From NCBI RefSeq assembly GCF_000302595.1, contig NZ_JH947127.1, forward strand, positions 62,001 to 126,000: DNA of 64,000 nucleotides, written 5' to 3'. Positions 1 through 8,649 of this stretch are shown here, in pieces; within the stretch, counting starts at the first letter, position 1, and the number at the start of each line of letters is the position of its first letter. The notes beneath the pieces are model-generated. The model saw only the letters and a list, made by a program, of their open reading frames with translations. It ran no database searches and was not told the DNA's origin. This DNA comes from Pedobacter arcticus A12 (GTDB taxonomy: Bacteria; Bacteroidota; Bacteroidia; Sphingobacteriales; Sphingobacteriaceae). The position numbers and the translations under genes were made by a program.

Positions 1-153
1 GTTAAATATCCCAAATATAAGATAGACGAGATTGAGACTACTCAGTTTAATAGCAAAACAACTTATAAGGTTGAAATAGCACAATTTTTAGGTAAAGAAA
101 GGACTTTGCTTTTTGAGCAGGCCGGCAAATTAGTGAGTGATTTAGCAAATTAA
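1..153 (+). CDS. C-terminal end of a truncated gene, possibly PepSY-like
   Basis: The window opens inside an open frame (phase 1) that gives 50 residues and stops with TAA at 151-153. The visible part is a short, charged beta-type segment (KVEIAQFLGKERTLLFEQAGKLV) of the kind found at the end of small periplasmic PepSY-like (DUF2874-type) proteins of Bacteroidota, where repeated strands read 'Y.V.....g....l.fd..G.l'. That similarity is from memory and weak. The start and any signal peptide lie outside the window. A strong hairpin terminator follows directly, so this is the last gene of its transcript. Confidence 0.6.
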   Translation, partial: VKYPKYKIDEIETTQFNSKTTYKVEIAQFLGKERTLLFEQAGKLVSDLAN

Positions 154-173
154 TTTTACTTACTTTACAAATC

Positions 174-201
174 AAAAGACCCAAATTCTGGGTCTTTTTT
201 T
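174..201 (+). terminator. Rho-independent terminator
   Basis: Perfect 10-bp stem (AAAAGACCCA / TGGGTCTTTT) with a 5-nt loop, ending in a run of T. It closes the truncated gene and lies just before the next start at 216. Confidence 0.85.
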
Positions 202-215
202 AATTAAATATAAAA

Positions 216-878
216 ATGAAAAGCTTAAAGCGTTTTCTAGTTATTATTATAATGACGTTGGTTACCAAATCAAGTCTTGCGCAAAGCAACTTTACGGGTT
301 ATTTTATGCCCACTGTTACCCTAAACCATTCTTTAAGCAAAACCATTAGTCAAAGTTTTGAGATAGAAAACAGGAATTTTATTTTTCAAGAGAACGAACT
401 AGATTTTAAGGTAAAACACCTTGAATTTGGTTACCAGGCTAAATATCGCTTAGGGGCAAACGAACATTTAGGGTTTGGAATAAGATACCGTACTGAGATG
501 GAAGAAGGGGAAGAGAATGAACTACGCTTAATACAGCAGTATGAATGGAAAAAACACGATAAAGCCTTACTAAAGCATCGGATAAGGGTTGAAGAAAGAA
601 TTTATGATTCAAACGTTAAATTTCGCTTCCGTTATAAAGCTGGAGCAAGTTTTAAAACTAAGGTATTCTGTGATCAAGTTTACATTGCTAATGAGCTGGT
701 TTTGACTATGGCAAAGCCGATTAAACCTAAGTATGAAAACCGGTTTTATGCGGAGGCCTCATGGGATTTATCTCCAAAATCGAAACTGATGCTGGGTGCA
801 CAGTATCGTTTAGAAAACTTTACGCACACTGCACATCATAATCTATTTCTAACTACGGGTTTAACCTTTGACCTTTAG
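216..878 (+). CDS. DUF2490-type outer-membrane beta-barrel protein
   Basis: A 220-residue protein with a clear signal peptide (basic MKSLKR, hydrophobic core, cleavage near SLAQ-SN at about residue 23). The rest alternates polar and aromatic residues in short strands (FGYQAKYRL, LGFGIRYRTEME, YRLENFTH) and ends in an aromatic/hydrophobic strand finishing in ...LTFDL, as expected for an outer-membrane barrel. Size and the 'GIRYR.E......E.R..QQYEW....' pattern fit the DUF2490 family, whose function is unknown. It stands alone, with a terminator on each side. The family call rests on recalled pattern, the barrel call on the visible strands. Confidence 0.8.
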   Translation: MKSLKRFLVIIIMTLVTKSSLAQSNFTGYFMPTVTLNHSLSKTISQSFEIENRNFIFQENELDFKVKHLEFGYQAKYRLGANEHLGFGIRYRTEMEEGEENELRLIQQYEWKKHDKALLKHRIRVEERIYDSNVKFRFRYKAGASFKTKVFCDQVYIANELVLTMAKPIKPKYENRFYAEASWDLSPKSKLMLGAQYRLENFTHTAHHNLFLTTGLTFDL

Positions 879-887
879 TATAAAACA

Positions 888-930
888 AAAAAAGCCCGAT
901 TAAACAGTAAATTTAACCGGGCTTTGTATT
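888..930. terminator. Bidirectional terminator between convergent genes
   Basis: The imperfect stem AAAGCCCGATTAAA / TTTAACCGGGCTTT is flanked by A-rich sequence on the left and T-rich on the right, so it can serve both the plus-strand barrel gene ending at 878 and the minus-strand lysA ending at 946. Confidence 0.75.
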
Positions 931-945
931 AGAAATTAATGTGTC

Positions 946-2160
946 TTAATCCTCGGAAAATACATGTCTAATATCCGGACGTAAGTTATAAGCTGATGCC
1001 ATTACCTCTCCGTAGGCTCCCGCGGTTCTTAACGCAATTAAATCACCACGTTTAGTCTCGGGCATTGCTACATCTTTACCAAAACAGTCTGACGATTCGC
1101 AAATTGGTCCAACAACATCGTAAAGTATAGTGGAAGGTTGAAAGTTCAAAGTGGAGGAGTCAGCATCTTCTAACTTTTGACTTCCTACTTTTAACTTAGA
1201 AATATTTTCAATTTTATGATAAGCCTGATATAAAGCTGGACGCATTAATTCCGTCATCCCTGCATCTAATACGGCAAAGTTCTTTTTAATTCCGTTCTTG
1301 ATATATAAAACCTTAGAAACCAAACTACTGCACTGAGCAACTAAAGCTCTACCTAACTCGAAATGAACTTCTTGATGAGGTTTTACTGTTAAAAAATCTG
1401 CGAAGATTTTAAAATAAGCTTCAAAATCTGGAATCGGGTTTTCATCGGGCTGTTGATAGTCAACACCCAAACCACCTCCTACGTTAAGTACCTTAACCGG
1501 CATTCCGCGTTCTTCAAACCACGCCTGCATTTCATTCACTTTAACACATAAACTTTTAAAAACATTCATGTCTAAAATCTGTGAACCCACATGAAAATGA
1601 ATACCCAAGAAGCTTAAATTCTTAGACTTTTTAAGCATTTCAACAACAGCAGGTAAATCCCAAGAGTTTATACCGAACTTATTTTCATCTAAGCCTGTGG
1701 TAATGTAATGGTGCGTATGCGCATCAACATTTGGATTGATTCTTACAGCTACTTTGGCAGTTTTCCCTTTTGCTGCTGCCAGCTCATTAATTACCTCTAA
1801 CTCTTGTATAGATTCTACGTTGAAAGCAAATATATTCTGATCTAAAGCGTAATTAATTTCACGATCAGACTTCCCTACCCCGGCAAAAACAACTTGTTGC
1901 GGTGTAAATCCTGTTTCAACGGCTTTTTTAACTTCACCGCCAGAAACACAGTCGGCACCAAAACCTTGCGCTTTTATGGCTGCTAAGACTTTGTCGTTAA
2001 AATTAGCTTTTAGCGCAAAATGTACATGGTAATTATATCGATTTGCAGCCTCAGCGCATGCTGTTAATGTACTTTTAAGTAGCGATAAATCGTAATAGTA
2101 AAAAGGTGTTTCTTTGTTTTCAAAAGAATCAACAATTTTTTGATTAAACATTTTAGTCAT
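946..2160 (-). CDS. lysA: Diaminopimelate decarboxylase
   Basis: Last step of lysine synthesis: PLP-dependent decarboxylation of meso-diaminopimelate to L-lysine in the cytoplasm. Fold III landmarks are present: the PLP lysine in HFALKAN (K51), the glycine loop GGGLGVDY, the GRALVAQ segment, and the active-site CESSDCFG near residue 354. At 404 residues it is about 20 longer than usual family members; the excess is one block, residues 322-345, between KIENIS and LYDVVGPI, encoded by an AAAGT-rich palindromic repeat (see the repeat entry). No frame is broken and all catalytic residues remain, so the enzyme is probably active. It follows lysC with a 2-bp gap, forming a lysine operon. An alternative start is M4. 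Confidence 0.95.
   Translation of the reverse strand: MTKMFNQKIVDSFENKETPFYYYDLSLLKSTLTACAEAANRYNYHVHFALKANFNDKVLAAIKAQGFGADCVSGGEVKKAVETGFTPQQVVFAGVGKSDREINYALDQNIFAFNVESIQELEVINELAAAKGKTAKVAVRINPNVDAHTHHYITTGLDENKFGINSWDLPAVVEMLKKSKNLSFLGIHFHVGSQILDMNVFKSLCVKVNEMQAWFEERGMPVKVLNVGGGLGVDYQQPDENPIPDFEAYFKIFADFLTVKPHQEVHFELGRALVAQCSSLVSKVLYIKNGIKKNFAVLDAGMTELMRPALYQAYHKIENISKLKVGSQKLEDADSSTLNFQPSTILYDVVGPICESSDCFGKDVAMPETKRGDLIALRTAGAYGEVMASAYNLRPDIRHVFSED
1131..1197. repeat. Palindromic AAAGT-rich repeat inserted in frame in lysA
   Basis: On the plus strand the left arm is rich in GTTGAAAGTTCAAAGT and the right arm in ACTTTTGACTTCCTACTTTTAAC, giving an imperfect inverted repeat of short AAAGT/ACTTT units. 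It encodes the extra residues 322-345 of LysA without a stop codon. The same kind of units fill the purC-phoH gap at 6606-6710. Confidence 0.75.
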
Positions 2161-2162
2161 TC

Positions 2163-3476
2163 TTATTCAAATAAACGGTTGTGTAAACTTCTTAAAGTCT
2201 CTACTTTATCGTCAGTTTTCACTAAAAAAGAGATATTGCAATTGCTACCTCCGTATGAAATCATTCTTAGCGGAATATGCTTTAAAGAATCGAAAACGCG
2301 AGCTGCAAAACCGTGTGAACTGGCGCCTAAATCTCCTACTACACAAATAATTGATTGGTTAACATCAACTTCTACAATTCCAAAATCGCTCAGTTCTTTG
2401 GTGATCTCACCTAAATAACGGGTATCATCAATAGTTACAGAAACCGCAACTTCAGAGGTAGTAATCATATCGATTGGCGTTTTGTAACGCTCAAATACTT
2501 CGAATACGCGGCGTAGAAAACCGTAAGCCAATAACATCCGGCTACTTTGAATTTTAATCGCGGTAATGCCATCTTTGGCTGCAATAGATTTAATTTTACC
2601 TTTTTCGCTTTCAGAAGATATCAATGTACCAAAAGCTTTTGGATCCATGGTGTTTAATATCCTAACCGGAATCTTGTACTTCTGTGCTGGAAAAACAGAT
2701 TGCGGATGCAAGATTTTAGCTCCAAAATAGGCCAACTCTGCGGCCTCATCAAAAGACAAATTGGCAATTGGTTTAGTGCCTTTAACAATACGAGGATCAT
2801 TATTGTGCATACCGTCAATATCTGTCCAAATTTGAACTTCATCGGCTTTTATACCCGAACCGATTAGCGACGCAGTATAATCACTGCCTCCTCTACGTAA
2901 GTTGTCAATCTCGCCGAAAGCATTTCTACAGATAAAACCTTGGGTAATAAAAAGATTCACATCCTTAGCTTCATCAAGCATTGGTTGCAAATGTTCTGTG
3001 ATGTAATCAACAACTGGCTCGTTATCCTCGTCAGTCTTCATAAAATCTAAAGCCGGCAACAATACCGATGGCACATTAATTTCCTTTAAATAAATATGGT
3101 AAAGTGTGGTGGACAACAATTCTCCTTGGGCTAAAACTACTTTTTCCTCAGCAACGGTGAATAAGTCGTTAGAAAAAGCATAAAGAATATCAAAATGATA
3201 ATCAATTACCTCTTTTCCTTGAGCTAAAAACTCAGGCTTATTTAGCAGTTCTTTTATAAAAACCTCGTATTTATCCTGTAGCGTTTTAATTAATTCGTTG
3301 GCCTTCTGTTTATCTGAGGCTAAAAATGCCTGAGAAATTTCAACTAAATTATTTGTGGTACCAGAAACTGCCGACAGAACCACAATCTGCTTCTGTGTTG
3401 GATCAATGATATCCAACAATTTTTTCATCCGCTCTGGACTACCTACAGATGTGCCTCCAAATTTTAAAACTTTCAT
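2163..3476 (-). CDS. lysC: Aspartate kinase, monofunctional
   Basis: Phosphorylates aspartate, the first step toward lysine, threonine and methionine. The N-terminus carries the amino-acid-kinase signature KFGGTSVGS (residues 4-12), followed by the SAVSGTTN loop and the substrate-binding region RRGGSDYTAS and WTDIDGMHNNDPR. From about residue 295 to the end lie two ACT-type regulatory domains (SRMLLAYGFLRRVFEVF..., SIICVVGDLG...). At 437 residues there is no homoserine dehydrogenase domain, so it is not a ThrA-type fusion. It is the first gene of a two-gene operon with lysA, 2 bp apart. I saw no recognisable lysine riboswitch in the 282-bp upstream gap; feedback is probably allosteric through the ACT domains (family knowledge). 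Confidence 0.95.
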   Translation of the reverse strand: MKVLKFGGTSVGSPERMKKLLDIIDPTQKQIVVLSAVSGTTNNLVEISQAFLASDKQKANELIKTLQDKYEVFIKELLNKPEFLAQGKEVIDYHFDILYAFSNDLFTVAEEKVVLAQGELLSTTLYHIYLKEINVPSVLLPALDFMKTDEDNEPVVDYITEHLQPMLDEAKDVNLFITQGFICRNAFGEIDNLRRGGSDYTASLIGSGIKADEVQIWTDIDGMHNNDPRIVKGTKPIANLSFDEAAELAYFGAKILHPQSVFPAQKYKIPVRILNTMDPKAFGTLISSESEKGKIKSIAAKDGITAIKIQSSRMLLAYGFLRRVFEVFERYKTPIDMITTSEVAVSVTIDDTRYLGEITKELSDFGIVEVDVNQSIICVVGDLGASSHGFAARVFDSLKHIPLRMISYGGSNCNISFLVKTDDKVETLRSLHNRLFE

Positions 3477-3758
3477 TATTTGATATGATAAATCGTGATT
3501 TTTATATTGTTTTTAAACGCGGGCTAAAATAGCTAAAAGCTTTATAAAACACAGAAGGAAAAGCCAATAATATTAAGGTCAAAATAATTTTATCAAGAGA
3601 TACTGAATTGTTGGTTTTAAAACCAAGATTTTGGTATACCGTATTATTTAGATTTTAGAATACTGACTTAGGATCTAAAATTGTAATTATTGAACGCTTG
3701 TTAGGGACACTAAGTTCAGAAAAAAGAATGTACAAAAAATTGTCCGAAATCTAATAAT

Positions 3759-4238
3759 TTATCGTAAGTCCCGGTTTCTATTCTTTTCTTGCTTCCACCA
3801 CTGCTTTATCTCTGCTATCCTTGCTTTGTCTATTTTGCCACAAATAGTCAAATTAAATGGATATTCTCTTCCGTTTTTATACGCTTCTAGAATAACAATT
3901 ACTTGCCCTCCAATTGTTGAATTTTCAATTAACTCCACGTAAGGAGATAGTGGTGAGGTTATACATTTTGCAGGCTCAATAGAACTCATCAAACTAATTA
4001 AGCTGTCAATTTCATTTGCTTTTACCCAGTCTGTAGTAGTTTGAATTCCCCCAACTGTCAAAGTTCTAATAGGTTCTTTCGAATTGATTTGTTCTAATTT
4101 GAGTACTTCTAAAAACTCGAAAACTGTTAAATTACGTATGTTGATAAAGTTGGATTTCAATACCTTTTTATACTTCTGATTCTGTCCATAAGCGGTTATA
4201 AAGATCAAGATTGCGAGTACCGTTAATGGTATTTTCAT
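3759..4238 (-). CDS. Secreted protein of unknown function
   Basis: 159 residues with a typical signal peptide (MKIPLTVLAILIFITAYGQ, cleavage near residue 19). The mature part is mixed alpha/beta with no motif I recognise; it has two cysteines (in AKCITSP and TICGKID) that could pair in the periplasm. It ends in a basic, arginine-rich tail (KQWWKQEKNRNRDLR). It stands alone between lysC and rnz on the same strand, with gaps of 282 bp after the lysC start and 52 bp to rnz. No function is proposed. Confidence 0.75.
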   Translation of the reverse strand: MKIPLTVLAILIFITAYGQNQKYKKVLKSNFINIRNLTVFEFLEVLKLEQINSKEPIRTLTVGGIQTTTDWVKANEIDSLISLMSSIEPAKCITSPLSPYVELIENSTIGGQVIVILEAYKNGREYPFNLTICGKIDKARIAEIKQWWKQEKNRNRDLR

Positions 4239-4290
4239 TTGGCTTTTGTAAAATCAGAATTAACAATTAATAAAATCTAAGCAATATTAA

Positions 4291-5202
4291 TCAAATCATA
4301 AAAGTTTCACCTTCTTGTGCTAGGTAAGTATTTGGAAATACTTCTTTTGCTTCCAACAACATTGGTGTTAAATCACGGTAACGGGCAGAAAAATGACCGA
4401 TTAATAATTTTTTAACTGACTGCTTTTTTGCAAGCTGCGCAACTTCCAATGAGGTTGTATGGAAAGTTTCTTTCGCTCTATCAACCATGTCATGCATAAA
4501 GGTAGACTCGTGATAAAGTGTGTCAACACCTTCTATGTGAATATCATAAGAACCGTCCGCAACTGTATCAGAGCAATATGCGTATGTTTTAGGCTCGTCT
4601 GGATCAAAGGTTAAATCTACTGCCTTGTGTGTCACTCCATTTCCGTCCACAAAATCTATCCCTTTTTTTAGCAGCGCATAATACTGTTGTGGAATATTTA
4701 ACTCTTCGGCTTTTTCCTTATCGATTTTACGGAGTCTTTCTTTTTCTTTAAAAATAAAACCTGTGCAAGGTATCCGATGGTTTAAAACGAAAGTTTCAAC
4801 TATTAAATCATTCGTTTCTAATATAATAGACCGCTCTTTAACTTGTGTAAAGTGATAAGCGATCTCAAATTTTATAATGGTTCCAGAGTACTTGAACTGC
4901 AACTCCAAAATTTCTTGAATTTCTGGTGGTGCATACAGGTTTAAAGCCTTTGTTCTGCCGTTTAAATGCATGGAAGAAATCAGCCCAATTAAACCAAAGA
5001 AATGGTCACCATGTAAGTGGCTAATAAAAATATGATCTATTTTATGATACTTTATTCCATAACGAAGCATTTGCTGTTGAGTGCCTTCACCGCAATCAAT
5101 CATCATTAGCTTTTCGTTAATATTTAGTATCTGGGAAGTAGGGTTTCTATGAAATATAGGGGTCGCAGAACTACTGCCCAAAATCGTCACCTCAAATTTC
5201 AT
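4291..5202 (-). CDS. rnz: Ribonuclease Z (tRNA 3' endonuclease)
   Basis: Metallo-beta-lactamase-fold endonuclease that trims the 3' end of tRNA precursors. The zinc motif is SHLHGDH at residues 61-67, preceded by the typical start EVTILGSSSATP and the MIDCGEGTQQQ loop; further ligand regions YCSDT and GHFSARY are present, as is the HEST motif in TLYHESTFMHD. 303 residues is the normal short (RNase ZS) length. It lies 30 bp downstream of a STAS gene and purC on the same strand, probably one transcript. Nothing unusual in the sequence. Confidence 0.95.
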   Translation of the reverse strand: MKFEVTILGSSSATPIFHRNPTSQILNINEKLMMIDCGEGTQQQMLRYGIKYHKIDHIFISHLHGDHFFGLIGLISSMHLNGRTKALNLYAPPEIQEILELQFKYSGTIIKFEIAYHFTQVKERSIILETNDLIVETFVLNHRIPCTGFIFKEKERLRKIDKEKAEELNIPQQYYALLKKGIDFVDGNGVTHKAVDLTFDPDEPKTYAYCSDTVADGSYDIHIEGVDTLYHESTFMHDMVDRAKETFHTTSLEVAQLAKKQSVKKLLIGHFSARYRDLTPMLLEAKEVFPNTYLAQEGETFMI

Positions 5203-5232
5203 ACGCTTGTATATTTCTCGGAGGGCAGAAAA

Positions 5233-5604
5233 TTAGCCTCTCTTCAGTTCTTTCTCGATCTCTTCCATAAAGATAAGATCAATTGCTTCTTCTACGCTAG
5301 GCACAATAGTAATTACATTATCTAACTGAGAGATGTTAATTAACCTAGAAACGGCGTCGTTAATCCCCGTTAAAATGAACACACCTTCTGCATTTTTACA
5401 CAAACGATGTCCCACTAAAAGACTGCTCAAACCGCTAGAATCGGCATATTTAACCTCAGACATATCCAAAATAATATTTCGTTGTCCTTCGGTATTTGTT
5501 AGAATCAATTCCGACTTCAACTTGGGCGAAACCAAAGAATTCAGCTTCGTTTCATCAAGTTTAATCAAAATGTATTTGTCGTGTTTATCTACAGTAAATT
5601 TCAT
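5233..5604 (-). CDS. Stand-alone STAS domain protein (anti-sigma antagonist type)
   Basis: A 123-residue single STAS domain of the SpoIIAA/RsbV type. The phosphorylation loop is intact: YADSSGLSSLL, with the candidate phosphoserine at S57. It ends in an acidic/basic tail (EEIEKELKRG). The partner kinase and phosphatase are not adjacent; the only such genes in the window are at 38406-40421, which have their own STAS protein. It sits between purC (54 bp upstream) and rnz (30 bp downstream), so expression is probably tied to housekeeping genes. Role inferred: phosphorylation-controlled binding of a partner protein; target unknown. Confidence 0.85.
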   Translation of the reverse strand: MKFTVDKHDKYILIKLDETKLNSLVSPKLKSELILTNTEGQRNIILDMSEVKYADSSGLSSLLVGHRLCKNAEGVFILTGINDAVSRLINISQLDNVITIVPSVEEAIDLIFMEEIEKELKRG

Positions 5605-5658
5605 ATAACAACTTATTTGTCTAAGTTACTTTATTTTCTTTTAAAAAAAAATATAATA

Positions 5659-6603
5659 TTAAAGCGCTTTTAACGCCGATAAAATATTTGTTTCCACCCT
5701 TTTATAAACGTTATCGGCATCTTCTTTCAAAAATTCCTTCCCGGTTATTTTCTCGTAAAGCTCAATATATCTAGCTGAGATGGAAGCAACTTTATCAGCA
5801 TCCATCACAGGAACTTGCTGCCCTTCTTTGCCTTGAAAACCATTTTCGATTAACCATTGACGAACAAATTCTTTAGAAAGTTGCTTTTGTGATTCGCCTT
5901 TATCCTGCAGTTCCTGGTAGCTATCTTTATAAAAATATCTTGAAGAATCTGGCGTATGGATCTCGTCGATTAGGTAAATAACATCACCTACTTTTCCAAA
6001 TTCGTATTTCGTATCTACCAAAATCAAACCTCTTTCGCCAGCAATTTCGGTTCCTCTTTGGTATAAAGCTCTTGTATATTCCTCTAGTTTCAAATAATCT
6101 ACTTCACTTACAATGCCTTTTGCTAAAATATCCGCTCTTGAGATATCCTCATCATGCCCTACAGACGCCTTGGTAGTTGGAGTTATAATTGGTTCTGGAA
6201 GCTTATCATTTTCCTTTAAACCTTCAGGCAATTTAACACCGCAAACTTCTCGCTTACCCATTGCATACTCTCTGGCAGCATGACCAGCTAAATATCCTCT
6301 AATAACCATTTCTACTTTAAATGGCTCACATATTTTACCGATAGTTACGCTTGGATCTGGTACGGTAACTACCCAGTTAGGTACAATATCTTTAGTTGCT
6401 TCTAAAAAAATAGCGGCAATTTGATTCAGCACTTGGCCTTTATAAGGAATAGCCTCTGGCAAAACCACATCAAAGGCCGAAATCCTATCGCTCACCACCA
6501 TAACCAAATACTGGTTATCAATAGTATAAACGTCTCTAACTTTACCCTTATAAAACCCTGTTTGTTTAGGGAATTTGAAATTTGTTTCTTTTATTGCTTG
6601 CAT
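5659..6603 (-). CDS. purC: Phosphoribosylaminoimidazole-succinocarboxamide synthase
   Basis: SAICAR synthetase of purine synthesis, joining aspartate to CAIR with ATP. Recognisable by [12 protein letters not shown] near residue 20, [38 protein letters not shown] and LVDTKYEFG. The 314-residue length fits the longer bacterial/fungal-like form common in Bacteroidota (the E. coli enzyme is nearer 240). It follows phoH on the same strand across a 107-bp gap filled by a repeat element, and leads into STAS and rnz. Confidence 0.95.
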   Translation of the reverse strand: MQAIKETNFKFPKQTGFYKGKVRDVYTIDNQYLVMVVSDRISAFDVVLPEAIPYKGQVLNQIAAIFLEATKDIVPNWVVTVPDPSVTIGKICEPFKVEMVIRGYLAGHAAREYAMGKREVCGVKLPEGLKENDKLPEPIITPTTKASVGHDEDISRADILAKGIVSEVDYLKLEEYTRALYQRGTEIAGERGLILVDTKYEFGKVGDVIYLIDEIHTPDSSRYFYKDSYQELQDKGESQKQLSKEFVRQWLIENGFQGKEGQQVPVMDADKVASISARYIELYEKITGKEFLKEDADNVYKRVETNILSALKAL

Positions 6604-6605
6604 TT

Positions 6606-6710
6606 TTATGGAGTTGAAAGTTGAAAGTAAAAAGTAGAAAGCTAATGCCTTTAAATTTTGACTTTCAAAGTCCGATTTTCACTTTAAACTTTTAACATTA
6701 AACTTTTAAC
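6606..6710. repeat. AAAGT-rich palindromic intergenic repeat
   Basis: The whole purC-phoH gap is made of short units: GTTGAAAGTTGAAAGTAAAA on the left and ACTTTCAAAGTCC, ACTTTAAACTTTTAAC and ACTTTTAAC on the right, i.e. complementary AAAGT/ACTTT arrays that can fold back. It ends flush with the phoH stop codon (6711) and starts 3 bp from the purC start. The same unit type occurs inside lysA at 1131-1197. Confidence 0.7.
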
Positions 6711-7685
6711 TTATTGGATATCCCCGTAAGCTTCTAAAATTTTAACCACCAATTTATGGCGAACAACATCTTTACCACTTAGGTAAATCACTTCAATTCC
6801 TTTAATACCTTCTAAAATTCTTAAAGCATTAAATAAACCCGACATCTGCTTTTTTGGTAAATCTACCTGCGTAACATCGCCTGTAACAATAAACTTGGCA
6901 GAGGGCCCCATACGTGTTAAAAACATTTTCAACTGCATTTCGGTTGCGTTCTGCGCCTCGTCCAAAATTACAAAACAATTATCCAAAGTACGACCACGCA
7001 TAAAGGCTAATGGTGCAATTTCAATTGTTCTGTTTTCTAAATATTGCCTCAATTTATCTGGCGGAAGCATATCGTCCAGCGCATCATATAGCGGACGCAG
7101 GTAAGGATCAATTTTCTCCTTCATATCGCCGGGTAAAAAACCTAAATTCTCCCCTGCCTCAACTGCCGGACGCGTTAATATAATCCGTTTTATTTCTTTG
7201 TTTTTCAATGCCCGCACCGCTAAAGCAACCGCCGTGTAGGTTTTACCTGTACCAGCCGGGCCAATGGCAAAAAGCACATCGTTTTTCACAATACTGCCCA
7301 CCATTCTGCGTTGGTTATCGGTTCTGGCTTTCACCATAATCCCGTTAGGACCAAAAACAATAACCTCTGAGCTAGATGCAACCGCATTGCTTTCGCCACC
7401 TTCTGCCGTTTCTGGTTTTGGCAACGGTCTGGCGTTTTCTCCTAAAATAGATTCAATATCATTGGTCGATAAATTCTGATATTTATCGAGATGATTGATA
7501 ATTGCGGTAAGTTTAGTGTTAAAATGAATCAACTCTTGCTCGTCGCCTAAAACTTTTACCTCATCACCCCTGGCAACTACTTTAAGTTTTGGAAAAGAAC
7601 GTTTTATTAACTCAAAATACTCATTATTGGGTCCCCAAAGTACCGCTGGGTTCACTGCTTCTAAAGTAATTTTCAGTTCGTTCAA
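6711..7685 (-). CDS. phoH: PhoH family ATPase
   Basis: Cytoplasmic P-loop NTPase of the PhoH/PhoL family, linked to RNA metabolism. The N-terminal ~90 residues form the small RNA-binding-like region; the Walker A motif is GPAGTGKT near residue 141, followed by TRPAVEAGE-LGFLPGD (a PhoH hallmark), Walker B-like VILDEAQNA and VTGDVTQVDLP. 324 residues is normal. It is probably the first gene of the phoH-purC-STAS-rnz run, although a repeat element separates it from purC. Confidence 0.95.
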   Translation of the reverse strand: MNELKITLEAVNPAVLWGPNNEYFELIKRSFPKLKVVARGDEVKVLGDEQELIHFNTKLTAIINHLDKYQNLSTNDIESILGENARPLPKPETAEGGESNAVASSSEVIVFGPNGIMVKARTDNQRRMVGSIVKNDVLFAIGPAGTGKTYTAVALAVRALKNKEIKRIILTRPAVEAGENLGFLPGDMKEKIDPYLRPLYDALDDMLPPDKLRQYLENRTIEIAPLAFMRGRTLDNCFVILDEAQNATEMQLKMFLTRMGPSAKFIVTGDVTQVDLPKKQMSGLFNALRILEGIKGIEVIYLSGKDVVRHKLVVKILEAYGDIQ

Positions 7686-7786
7686 TGTATAGTTTTTATG
7701 TTTCTGATATGAATGTGGATTAAAAATTTAATATTTGTACTGTTAATCCTGTGATACAAGATTAAGAATAAATATTCATAATATTA

Positions 7787-8578
7787 ATGGCAATTATTAC
7801 TTTAACCACAGATTTAGGTTATAAAGATTTTTATCAAGCGGCGTTGAAAGGCAGTATTTTGAGTACTTTGCCTTCTGTTAATATAATTGATATTACCCAT
7901 GAGATAGAGGCTTTTAATATTTCGAAAGCTGCCTTTTTATTAAAAAACTGCTACCATTATTTTCCAAAAAATACGGTTCATTTAATTGGGATTGATACCG
8001 TTTACAGCGCTTCGAATAAATATTTAGCTGTAAAATATCGCGATCATTTTTTTGTAGGCTCTGATAACGGTATATTTTCCTTAATTTTTGAGGAAACGCC
8101 ACAAGAAGTTGTTGAACTAAATATTTTACAGGATTTAAAATTTTTACATTTCCCCTTAGCAGATATTTTTGTAAAAGCAGCCTGCCATTTGGCTTCCGGC
8201 GGTAGTTTAAAAGAAATTGGTGTAAGCACTTTTGAGATTGAGGAGAAAATGAATTTTCATCCAGTGATTGAAAAAGACAGTATAAAAGGAAGTGTGATTT
8301 TTATTGATTCTTTTGAAAACGTGATTACTAACATTACAAAAGATCTGTTTAACAAGGTGCAGGCTGGCCGAAATTTTGAACTGCATTTTAAACGTGGCGA
8401 ATCTATCAGTCAATTGAGTTGGCATTACGATGAAGTAACGGAGGGCGATAAATTGTGTTTATTTGGTATTTCAGATCATTTAGAGATTGCTATAAATAAA
8501 GGTAACGCTAGTGGTTTACTGGGATTAAAAGCCAATGACACCATTTTAATTGAATTCTCAAACGATAAGAATCCTTAG
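7787..8578 (+). CDS. SAM hydrolase (SAM hydroxide adenosyltransferase / DUF62 family)
   Basis: Members split S-adenosylmethionine to adenosine and methionine using water (or halogenate it in the related chlorinase/fluorinase). The family start TLTTDLGYKDFYQAALKG, the VNIIDITHEI strand, FVGSDNGIFSLI and the C-terminal half with IDSFENVITNI and ISDHLEIAINKGNASGLLGL are all visible; 263 residues is normal. The usual VVDPGVG loop reads IGIDTVYSASN here, so the substrate loop differs from the archetype. It is divergent from phoH, with a near-consensus AATATTTG box in the 101-bp gap. Confidence 0.88.
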   Translation: MAIITLTTDLGYKDFYQAALKGSILSTLPSVNIIDITHEIEAFNISKAAFLLKNCYHYFPKNTVHLIGIDTVYSASNKYLAVKYRDHFFVGSDNGIFSLIFEETPQEVVELNILQDLKFLHFPLADIFVKAACHLASGGSLKEIGVSTFEIEEKMNFHPVIEKDSIKGSVIFIDSFENVITNITKDLFNKVQAGRNFELHFKRGESISQLSWHYDEVTEGDKLCLFGISDHLEIAINKGNASGLLGLKANDTILIEFSNDKNP

Positions 8579-8649
8579 TTAAGCAGTTGCTACAAATTTG
8601 AACAACATCAGTAAATAAAATAAAGCTGAAAATTGAAAATAAACCGAAA

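Noticed and set aside
3477-3758. Lysine riboswitch before lysC
   Set aside because: No conserved multi-stem leader was recognisable in the 282-bp gap, and such riboswitches are not typical of this phylum.
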